Positions 1 to 7,517 of a stretch of 10,801 nucleotides of DNA are shown here, piece after piece. The notes beneath the pieces were generated by a model. The model was given only the letters and a program-made list of their open reading frames with translations, made no database searches and was not told where the DNA came from. How positions within the stretch are numbered: the first letter of the stretch is position 1; each line of letters begins with the position of its first letter. The translations under genes and the position numbers were made by a program. Source of the DNA: Oehlia diaphana (lineage: Eukaryota > Glomeromycota > Glomeromycetes > Glomerales > Glomeraceae); the NCBI GenBank assembly GCA_003833135.1, contig QZLH01002840.1:1-10801 (forward strand). Direction: 5' to 3'.

Positions 1-290
1 CAATTATCAGTTTATAATGAAATACAATAAACAAATATATTATATAAATTTTTATATCATATAATTAATAAAATCCTAATTTCTGATTGGCTAATACATG
101 TATCACGTGATTCTTACATAATCTAAAAAAATTGAGACTTTTTTTTTATTTTTTAAATCAATTCCTTTTAATAAATAGAGGTTAATTCTTTTTATAAAAT
201 TAAAATTCAATCATAGAATCAAATTTTATTTAAATTTTTTTAAGTTCCTATTATAGAGGTTCTGCACTGTAGTGTAATTGTATGAATATT
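1..290. other. AT-rich intergenic stretch, no gene
   Basis: No reading frame of note on either strand. Two short motifs stand out from the AT background: an inverted CCAAT box (ATTGGCTAAT, about 86-95) and the 10-bp palindrome ATCACGTGAT (102-111). The same palindrome recurs inside the transposon at 551-560. A looser inverted copy of the pair, ATTAGCCAAT preceded by TCATGTGAT, lies near 9754-9776, so this may be the worn end of a dispersed repeat rather than a promoter. Confidence 0.5.
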
Positions 291-360
291 TCTGGCCAGA
301 ATTATGATGTAATTTTTAAATGACTAGGTCATTTGTCATTTAAAGTTGAAATGACCAACT

Positions 361-589
361 ACCCCAACAGCACCCAGAAAAATTCTTCGAACCGGCCGGC
401 GTTATGCACTGACACGTGATCGAAGAATTTTGGGTGTGATGAATAATATGTGACAAATAGGATTTTATCTACTTGAAAAAAACTAAGTCCCTCAGATAAA
501 TATAAAACAGTGAAACTCGACGGGGTGTGACGATGTGATAAATAAACAGTATCACGTGATAGAAGAATTTTTCTGGGTGCTGTTGGGGT
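361..589. mobile_element. MITE-like non-autonomous DNA transposon, 28-bp perfect TIRs
   Basis: Positions 361-388 are the exact reverse complement of 562-589 (28 of 28). The ends read ACCCCAACAG... and ...CTGTTGGGGT. If the element is taken as 362-588, it is flanked by CTA (359-361) and TTA (589-591), an imperfect 3-bp target duplication as in PIF/Harbinger. Taken as 361-589, the flanks CT and TA do not match. The interior has no coding capacity. It holds an imperfect inner copy of the TIR (420-436, pairing with the left TIR), a CCGGCCGG palindrome near 393-400, and a subterminal direct repeat CACGTGAT followed by GAAGAATTT (413-430 and 553-570). At about 229 bp with no transposase, it would need an enzyme supplied from elsewhere. 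The perfect TIRs suggest recent movement. The superfamily is not settled. Confidence 0.85.
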
Positions 590-620
590 TAATGAAATGA
601 CCCAAATGACACGTGACCAG

Positions 621-652
621 TCATTTGAGTCATTTGAGGTCATTTGGGTCAC
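621..652 (+). repeat. Short tandem repeat, TCATTTGRG unit
   Basis: Three consecutive 9-10-bp units (621-629, 630-639, 640-648) of the form TCATTTGAG, TCATTTGAGG and TCATTTGGG are followed by a TCAC remnant. They belong to the right arm of the outer repeat. AAATGACC-type copies of opposite sense occur on the left arm (about 318-355). Confidence 0.7.
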
Positions 653-665
653 TGGCCAACACTGA

Positions 666-941
666 TCTGGAGTACCACCATTTAATAATAGAGCACATGA
701 TTTACAACTTATTTTAAGTATTCGTAAAGGTGAATGTCCTAATATTATTAAAAATACTCCACAATGTTATACAGATTTGATGAAAAGATGTTGGAATGAA
801 GATCCATTAAAAAGGCCATCTGCATCAGAAGTTAAGGATATTATTGGAAGCTGGTATTCTAATGATGAGTTAAAAAGAGATATTATGGGATTTATAAATA
901 CACCAGTTGCTTTGCTGAAACCTCGGATTTGGCAACTTTGA
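666..941 (+). pseudogene. 5'-truncated TKL protein kinase fragment (C-lobe only)
   Basis: One frame stays open for 91 codons from 666 to the TGA at 939-941. It encodes the end of a kinase C-lobe: SGVPPF (the loop after the subdomain IX helix), a YTDLMKRCW helix, then NEDPLKRPSASEV with the conserved subdomain XI Arg-Pro, and a short tail reading FINTPVALL. Everything upstream is missing, including the ATP-binding loop, catalytic HRD loop and DFG segment. A TGA stands at 663-665, directly before the homology, where the outer repeat meets it. The 3' end is also abrupt: after ALLKPR the sequence becomes repeat-like (CATGTGACTAGTAT units). It aligns in register with residues 223-282 of the intact kinase at 3047-5119, but the residues differ widely, so it is a different paralogue and not a recent tandem copy. 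It cannot encode an active kinase. Confidence 0.85.
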
Positions 942-1131
942 CACTTCTGGCATGTGACTAGTATCATGTGACTATGGGGCCGATTGCTAGTGGCATTTTT
1001 TTCGTTTTGGCTGCCCAGTTTCTATCTCACTACTTTATGTTAGCTACATAGAGATAATATGAAACCTTATTTGTTTTTTTATTTTGAAACACATTTTTTT
1101 GAAAAAAAAATTATATTAGTCATCTGACTAG

Positions 1132-1281
1132 GATACCATCAGCACAAGGTTTTGCATTCGAGTGCCAAAATACCGCAGTAAAGTTTCCAATCAGCTTGGC
1201 CAACTATGCAACCTAATCATGTACCTCATCTTAATAGCTCCAAATTTATCTCCGAGGTCTTCGTTCATCTGTGCGCCATAG
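1132..1281. other. GC-richer island of unknown nature
   Basis: This stretch is about 45 percent G+C over its first 60 bases, well above the surrounding DNA. It is open for 49 codons on the plus strand (GAT at 1132 to TAG at 1279-1281). Part of the minus strand is open as well. I recognise no protein family in either translation, and there is no convincing start codon or splice context. It may be a relic of a transposon coding region or a non-coding repeat. It is recorded because its composition is out of place. Confidence 0.35.
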
Positions 1282-1319
1282 TTGACAATTTTTGAGTGTG
1301 ATCGGACGATTATCACAGA

Positions 1320-1445
1320 GATGCACATTTACTATGAATTTACTATAATTTATATGTATTTACTGAATTTACCATATATTTATCATGTATTTGCTACATA
1401 TTTATTATAAAGCTAATACAAATTTATTATGAATTTACTACATGC
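1320..1445. repeat. Degenerate short repeats based on ATTTACTA(T)
   Basis: The motif ATTTAC(T/C)A or close variants (ATTTACTATGA, ATTTACTATAA, ATTTACTGA, ATTTACCATA, ATTTGCTACATA, ATTTACTACATG) recurs every roughly 10-25 bases. Spacing is irregular and copies have diverged, so this is an old, decayed tandem region rather than a clean array. Confidence 0.45.
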
Positions 1446-1797
1446 TTAATGCAAATCATTTATATAATTACATTAAAACATTTATACTGTTTCTTGCTAA
1501 CATTTGTATAGTTTCTTTGTATTAGCAAACGCAATTACCATAATTTACTACATATTTTCTATCTTAAATACATACAACTGCTTTAGAATTAACATAGAGT
1601 AGCCGTACGCCTACTACGTTAAATGGTGGCAGCATGGCTACTACACAGCCACGATTTCATGAATTTCAGCAAAGTTTATAAAGCATTAAATAAAACAATA
1701 CTAAAGAAAAGAAGAAAAAATCTAAAAAAGAAAAAAAAATTAGCAATTAGAAAACAGGATTAAAAAAATCACATGACTGTCGTATCTGCATATTTTT

Positions 1798-2061
1798 AGC
1801 TACGTCACTCATTAAGATTATAACTCGTGACGTACAGTAGCTTGGTACTATATAAACTATTAATGGCTATATGATATTATCGGTTAAATATGACTACAAA
1901 TTAATCCTTTAGAAAGTTTTACAGTTTAGTTATACTTTTTAATACTCTTACAATAATAATAGCATGATCTTGCGTGACTGACGCAATAACTATTATTTAT
2001 AAAATTTTTGTGAGCATCTGTAGTGACGTTATTGACGTAACTTTGTTACGGCAGTTACGTC
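1798..2061. promoter_or_regulatory. Cluster of CRE-like (TGACGTAA-type) sites, with a TATA-like box
   Basis: Six matches or near matches to the CREB/ATF-type bZIP half-site fall within 265 bases: TACGTCAC 1801-1808, GTGACGTA 1827-1834, TGACGCAA 1979-1986, TGACGTTA 2024-2031, TGACGTAA 2033-2040 and TTACGTC 2055-2061. The first two form the arms of an imperfect hairpin (AGCTACGTCAC at 1798-1808 against GTGACGTACAGTAGCT at 1827-1842), followed by TATATAA near 1850. bZIP factors of this class bind such sites in fungi. No intact gene starts nearby: the decayed frame begins near 2225 and the kinase at 3047. It is either the regulatory remnant of the decayed gene or the palindromic end of a repeat. 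Confidence 0.35.
1954..1997. repeat. Imperfect hairpin around TGCGT-GACTG-ACGCA
   Basis: AATAATAG (1954-1961) pairs with CTATTATT (1990-1997), and the centre TGCGT (1971-1975) pairs with ACGCA (1981-1985) around a five-base loop. The right inner arm contributes the TGACGCAA site. This may be a palindromic repeat or a protein-binding site. No T-run follows that would suggest a terminator. Confidence 0.45.
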
Positions 2062-2224
2062 GGTAAAGTTTACACCTCTATCTGCAACCTCTAGCATTAG
2101 TTCCTATCCCACAATTTTTAATAAAAAAAAAAATATAAATATAAATATTATTTAATTAATCTAATATGAAAATTTACTTAAATAAAAATCAATTTTTAAA
2201 AAATATTATAAAATTGAATTTTGC

Positions 2225-2746
2225 GGCAAGATTTCTTTATAACAATTAAGATCTTTAGCTCAATATAATAGAATTAAAGGAATAAACCTGGGCATTGATT
2301 CTCGTAATATTTCCTTTATTCCATCTTGTTGGATCACTCATTATATTTCCGAACAAAATATCATTTTAATAAATTCTAAAACTTAACTTGGTCTACTTTA
2401 TATTCAAGTTATTCCTTTTCAAGAATGGATTTGCTTAAGCAGATTTAAATTAATAAAATAGATTCTTCGTGATAAAATGTCCATAAATTCATGAATGATT
2501 CATGTTGATAAACAGTTTCAAAGAATTTGTCAAATTAAGTACGTACGTTCACCAATATTAATGACTTTATAAAATCAGAGCAATATAAATTCGTAAACTC
2601 ATATTTTAAATGTCGGATATGAAATTATCTCTAGTAGTATTGTGATTTATAGTTTATATGATAATATTGAAAAAAACAATTGTACAAAAATTATTATTTA
2701 TAATTCTGGAAAAGAAATTCCTGAATAAGTACTTGAGGTGAATTAA
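2225..2746 (+). pseudogene. Decayed reading frame, unidentified protein, several in-frame stops
   Basis: A single frame gives protein-like translation for about 500 bases. It is interrupted by stops at 2240, 2384, 2459, 2492, 2570, 2594 and 2726, with no frameshift needed until about 2740. The pieces have a normal mix of residues, including Trp, Cys, His and Pro: for example IPSCWITHYISEQN, IQVIPFQEWICLSRFKL, KQFQRICQIKYVRSPILM and NVGYEIISSSIVIYSLYDN. The longest open piece is 47 codons (2243-2383). The other forward frames, where I translated them, have clearly more stops. There is no clear start codon. I do not recognise the family. The tone is that of the many multicopy hypothetical or retroelement proteins of these fungi, but that is inference. 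Read-through suppression and introns look unlikely, because the stops do not sit in GT...AG segments. Confidence 0.45.
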
Positions 2747-2941
2747 TGTAAAAAAGAAGAAAGAATGTTAAACCTTTTAGCAATAGATTAAAATGTTAAA
2801 TAAAAATTTAATTTATCGGTAAATAACTGCGGCATTATCGTACCACATTTGTTAGTTGTTTCCTTGTATAGGTTTGTAACGACTGTAACGTGATACTAAT
2901 GAAAATTGTGCAACTTGTGCGATGTTGATCCTTAAATAAAT

Positions 2942-2949
2942 TATATAAT
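2942..2949 (+). promoter_or_regulatory. TATA-like box upstream of the kinase gene
   Basis: TATATAAT lies about 98 bases before the kinase ATG at 3047 and is followed by a poly(A) tract (about 2981-2999), a common nucleosome-excluding promoter element in fungi. In DNA this AT-rich the match could be chance. The assignment rests on its distance and on the more GC-rich bases around it. Confidence 0.25.
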
Positions 2950-3046
2950 GAGACTTCTGTAGAGCGTTACAACTTTTTCGAAAAAAAAAAAAAAAAAAAT
3001 TTATTTATATGAATAAATAAAAAAAAAATTTGTTCTGGTGATAAAT

Positions 3047-5119
3047 ATGGCATCATTAAATGAATGGATTGACCTTAAAATAAAAGATGGTGACATAAAT
3101 TATTTTGAATATGATGAATTTACTAATATAGAAAAAGTTGGTGAAGGAGCATTTGGAATTGTGAATAGAGCTGATTGGAAAAGTGGTGAGATCAAAGTAG
3201 CATTAAAAGTTCTTACAAGACATTCTACAGTTGGTGAAAATAATATGAAAAAATTTCTTAAAGAGGTAACGGAAGTTTTTAAATTAATTATTATATGGGA
3301 TAAGTACTAATTTAATGATCTTGCTTTTTAGTTAAATAATTTAAGAAAAGTCTGTTTTCATCCTAACATAAATCAATTTTTTGGAATTACGAAAGGTCAG
3401 TATTTCATTAATTATAAAATGATAACATTTTTAATTAATTATTTTTTTTTTTCTTAGAACCGATATCAAATAATTATATGATGGTATTACAATATGCTAA
3501 TCAGGGGAATTTAAGAGAGTATTTAAAGAATAAATTTAATACATTAAAGTGGAATGATAAAGTTCAATTATCTTTAGATATTACACGTGGGTTAAAATGC
3601 TTACATTCAAGAAAAATAATTCATAGAGATCTGGTAAATTTATATTATTCTGTTTAATTTAATTTTTTGATTAAATATTAATACATTTTAATTTACGTAT
3701 GTAGCATGCGAAAAACATATTGGTTCACAAAGATAAACCAATGATTGCAGACCTTGGATTATCTAAACAGTTGACCGCTGATACTGCATCAAGTTCAACA
3801 GTTTATGGAATGCCAGCATATATTGATCCACAATGCTATAAAAATGAAAATTATATAAGAGATAAAAAATCAGATATTTACAGTTTAGGAGTTCTTTTAT
3901 GGGAGATAACAAGTGGATGTCCACCTTTTTCAAAAAGCCCAGTTCACATTGTAAACATTAAGGTTGCTAGTGGTATTAGAGAACAACCGATAAATAATAC
4001 TCCTTTAGCCTATGTGAATCTTTATAAAAAATGTTGGGATGATAATCCAGATTTAAGACCAACTGTTGATGAAGTCTTTGATATATTGGAAAGGATTTCT
4101 CTACAGGATTTACAGGATAACACTACTAATAATGAAATTAATCCTAATATTATAGAAGATTTAAATAAATTAATTTTAAATTCTAATAATTCGAATTTGA
4201 CTAATCAAGATGATTCACAATCATCACAATTAATAGTAACAACGAATATTGATTTATCACAACAAATAAGTGAGTAAAAATTATGACTATTATCACAATT
4301 TTATTTTGGAAACTTATTTGACGTTTATATTATTAGGTACGCCATTATCATCCGTTTTACCTAGCATTAATGAGGAAGAAATTGGATTAAATGATACTTT
4401 AAACGAAATTATAAATGCTTATATAAATTATAATAACAAGGGAGAGACAAGAAGTTTTAATTTTGATAAGGTATTAAGAAAATATAATTCAAAATCAAAA
4501 GAAATTTTTAATTATCTTTTGAGTAATCCGAATATACAACATCATAAAGTAATGGTTGGTAAATTTTACAACGAAGGATTTGGATGTAGTAAAGATGATT
4601 ATAACAAAGCTCTTGAATGGTACATTGAAGCAAGTCAACAAAATGACATAAATGGTCATTATGAAGTCGGTCATTTCTATTTCTGTGAGGGTAATTATGT
4701 AAAAACACTTGAATATATTCATCTTGCTATTAATAATGGATTAAATATAGCTTCAAGTTTTCTCGCATATTGTTATAAATTTGGTTATGCGGAATTAGAA
4801 AAAGATCATATTAAAGCATTTGAATTGTATAAAACATTATCTGAGAAAGGATTTATACCTTCTCAATACGAATTAGCTAAATGTTATAATAATAGTAGTG
4901 GTACTCAAGAAGATAAAAATGAAGCTTTAAAATGGTATAAATTATATCAAAAAAATGATGGAGTATGTGATGTAGCGTCCGAAATCGTGAATATTGAAAA
5001 AGAACTGGTAAATATAATTCTACATTTTTCTTTTTATTTTGAGATTTAATAATAGAAAAAATCTATATTAACTTAATTTAATTTTATAGGAACAAAATAA
5101 AAAAAATTTGAATACGTAA
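3047..5119 (+). CDS. TKL-type protein kinase with C-terminal Sel1 repeats (six exons)
   Basis: Exons: 3047-3265, 3332-3395, 3458-3633, 3705-4269, 4337-5007 and 5090-5119, giving 574 residues. All five introns (62-82 bp) are GT...AG; intron 1 has a TACTAA branch site at 3305-3310. ATG 3047 is chosen because an in-frame TAA lies at 3014-3016. Kinase domain, about residues 26-283: glycine loop GEGAFGIV (32-39), Lys54 in VALK, alpha-C Glu73, HRDLHAKN (150-157, catalytic Asp152), metal-binding Asp169 in DLG rather than DFG, DPQ (194-196) where most kinases have APE, Asp210, and CWDDNPDLRPT (263-273). The core residues are present, so it should be active, but the APE Glu is Gln. An Asn/Gln/Ser-rich linker follows (about 284-345). 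Four Sel1-type helical repeats (about 410-550) probably form a protein-binding solenoid. No signal peptide or membrane span is seen, so a cytoplasmic signalling role is likely; substrate unknown. Splicing at 4270/4336 restores frame between kinase and Sel1 parts. Confidence 0.88.
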
Positions 5120-6398
5120 TTTAATTTACTCAACATATTTATTGTCTAATCGTTAATACATTATTTAATGTCATTGTGGTAATTAAAAGAAATCTTGATT
5201 GTTTATTGTTTATAAATTAAGAGATATTTTCTAATTAGTTAATCAAAAATTATATCATTTTTTTGTAAAATTTATATATCTACAACTCTCTTAATTAAAA
5301 AAAAATCTCATAAAATATTCAGTATTTGTTTATAAATTCTTTTGAATTTTCTAATTTTTAAAGCAATTGATTATAAGTAAATATGTATATTACTTTTATA
5401 GTATGTGAATATCTTTGAAGTTAAAACGATTAAAGCGTTAAAGTTGAATATTTTTCGACATATATACTGTTTCACTAACGTAAACCTAAAATTGAATAAT
5501 TTACCGACAACAATTTGATGGTAATAAATATCATGTCGTGTCTTTGTCCAAGTGTGGAGGAATGAAAATGAGGCTTTGTGGTAATTCTTGATTTATACAC
5601 CTAAATTTTCTCCGGAAACTCACATTAAAGAAGCCGATGTGTTGGCTAAGAAGTAATTATCCGGACGAAGCGAATATTTATAACAACGTCTATTCACCGT
5701 TCAGATATTTCCATCTATCATGTACTAAATTATGGCAGGTTATGTACGGGTAAAATTATTACTCGCAATTTAGTTCCAAATTTAAGAATCTTATAGAGGC
5801 CATTGGTCGTTAGCCCTAATACTTATGGACCAGTATGACCTTTAGGTGTTTGAAAAGCCTTTTATTTGCATAATCATACTTATTTAATTCTCATATAATC
5901 ATACTAAATTATAAAGTCATATATAACTAATGCCTTAGTATATTTTTGTCTCCCAAAGCTCTAAACAACGTATGGAATGACGCTATAATTGATATATGTC
6001 ACTAGTGTATGACGAAACTTTGATCATTTACAACCAATTCAAGTGGCTTTATACAACCTACGAAAATAAATTTTAAATATAAGAAATAAGAAATCATTTT
6101 AATATTCTTCTACTATTAGTATGTACCTGATATATATAGTCATCAAAACTTTAATTTTCATTTAATGTGTATTAATGATCCTTTAAATAAATTTGATGAT
6201 GTGATTATTTTATCTTTTATTTAAAAATTGTTATTATTCACAAAAATTTCTTCTTATTTTACAATCACAATTGCCGTTATTATAATTACTGATACTAACG
6301 TTGAATTTTCATCACGAGTATATGTTTAAAGAATACCGTAATTTTATTGAAAAATATATACATATTCAAATCCTTTCCAAATTTATTATACTGTATAA
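5120..6398. other. Intergenic region between convergent genes, no gene found
   Basis: About 1.28 kb between the stop codons of two genes that point at each other. Most of it is AT-rich. A GC-richer block lies at about 5530-5850, with many stops in the frames I translated on both strands and no recognisable family. The first and last few dozen bases should be the 3' untranslated regions of the flanking genes. Confidence 0.55.
6382..6387 (-). terminator. Possible poly(A) signal AATAAA for the sulfurtransferase gene
   Basis: TTTATT on the plus strand reads AATAAA on the coding strand, 12-17 bases past the stop codon. A second AATAAA (6343-6348) lies about 50 bases past the stop and is the likelier working signal by distance. 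In DNA this AT-rich such hexamers also arise by chance. Confidence 0.3.
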
Positions 6399-7434
6399 TT
6401 ACTTTCTCCCAACAATAGGAGAACCTTCTTTACTAGCATATTCAGTCCAACTACCATCATAAACTGCCAATTTTTCTGCTCCAATTTTTTCTAAGGCTAA
6501 ATATAACATCGTAGCTGTAACACCACTACCACAACTCAATACAATAGGTTTATTTAAATCGATATGTTTTGATTCAAATAAATTTTTTAATTCATCATCT
6601 TTTAATAATGTTGTTTTTGTATTTGGATCAATTATTGAATTAAATGGTACTGAAAATGAATGTGGCATGTGACCACTTGATAATCCTATAAGTAATATTA
6701 AAAATTAAATAAATGATCACATTAATAAATATTATTTCTTAAAAAAAATAAATTTAACGTACCCGCTCTTGGTTCCGGAGCTATTCCTTCAAATCTAATA
6801 ATGTAAAACAATTTTTTTTTTTAAAAAAAAAAAAAGGATACTCTACTTAAATAAATTGTTTCATATATTTTACCTTTCTTCAGGTCTTGCATCGAGAACT
6901 TGTTCAAAATCTGGTGAATCGGGTCCTTTATCTATATTGTTCCTAATATCTTCATAATTTCTAACAAGTTCTTCATTTAATGTTGGAGTTTTATATACTT
7001 TTGGCTAAAGTAAAATAAAATTTAATATAAAAATATAAACATATATATATATATATTTAAATCGAAATAAAATTTGTTTTATATTTACCGTAAATGAAAC
7101 TGGACCACTTTCTATTTCTCTTTTTTCAGCTATCCATTTAGGTAATCCCCCGTCAATAACGGATATTTTTTCGTGGCCAAAGACCTTCAAGATAAAAAAA
7201 AAATTTTTTTTAACCTCTTAATTATATTTTAACGGTAAAAAGAAATTCCCTTTCTTTTATAAAACATACCTTGAAAGTCCAATAAACCCTTGTAGAAGAA
7301 AATAATCCGATAGAATCATAGACAACAATATGATCTTTTTCAGAAATTCCCAACTCACCTATATATATATATACAAAATATTTGGTTAAAAAAAAATTAT
7401 AAATTATTAAGTAATAAAAATTAAAATTCGCTAA

Positions 7435-7517
<83 letters not shown>

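Larger units (their letters stand above)
294..658. repeat. Older composite repeat with TGGCCA ends and AAATGAC units
   Basis: The sequence on both sides of the inner transposon is itself roughly symmetrical. It starts with CTGGCCAG (292-299) and ends with CTGGCCA (652-658). The left arm holds AAATGAC-type units and the right arm holds the complementary TCATTTG units. I read this as an older fold-back-like element into which the 361-589 element later inserted. The outer inverted repeat is degenerate and its limits are uncertain. It directly abuts the truncated kinase fragment at 666, so its arrival may have cut that gene. Confidence 0.45.
942..2220. other. Gene-free, repeat-like intergenic region
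   Basis: About 1.3 kb with no reading frame I can assign. It begins with a short tandem motif (CATGTGACTAGTAT then CATGTGACTATGG, about 949-974). It then contains a GC-richer island (1132-1281), degenerate ATTTACTA repeats (about 1320-1445), and a CRE-like motif cluster with hairpins (1798-2061), listed separately. Runs of A and T separate these blocks. The blocks differ sharply in composition, which suggests layered insertions of dispersed repeats. Confidence 0.55.

Noticed and set aside
359..652. 97-residue minus-strand frame
   Set aside because: It lies across the transposon and its flanking repeat, including both TIRs; a by-product of repeat sequence.
767..967. 66-residue minus-strand frame
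   Set aside because: It is antisense to the kinase C-lobe fragment, which has clear homology on the plus strand.
942..978. Continuation of the kinase fragment past 941
   Set aside because: After the TGA at 939-941 the sequence turns into CATGTGACTAGTAT-type repeat, with no kinase-like residues in any frame.
1150..1162. tRNA or SINE box-B-like motif (CATTCGAGTGC)
   Set aside because: The match to GGTTCGANTCC is partial, with no box A at the right distance and no cloverleaf.
3038..3046. Upstream GTG start for the kinase (MINMASL...)
   Set aside because: Nuclear fungal genes start at ATG; the first in-frame ATG after the stop at 3014-3016 is at 3047.
4495..4722. Two minus-strand frames inside the Sel1 exon
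   Set aside because: They are antisense shadows of the Sel1 coding sequence, with no family resemblance.
4270..5049. Stand-alone Sel1-repeat gene from 4270 to 5049
   Set aside because: It has no ATG at its start. Its first 22 codons lie in a GTGAGT...TAG intron, and its last codons run into another intron (5008-5089). Splicing joins it to the kinase.
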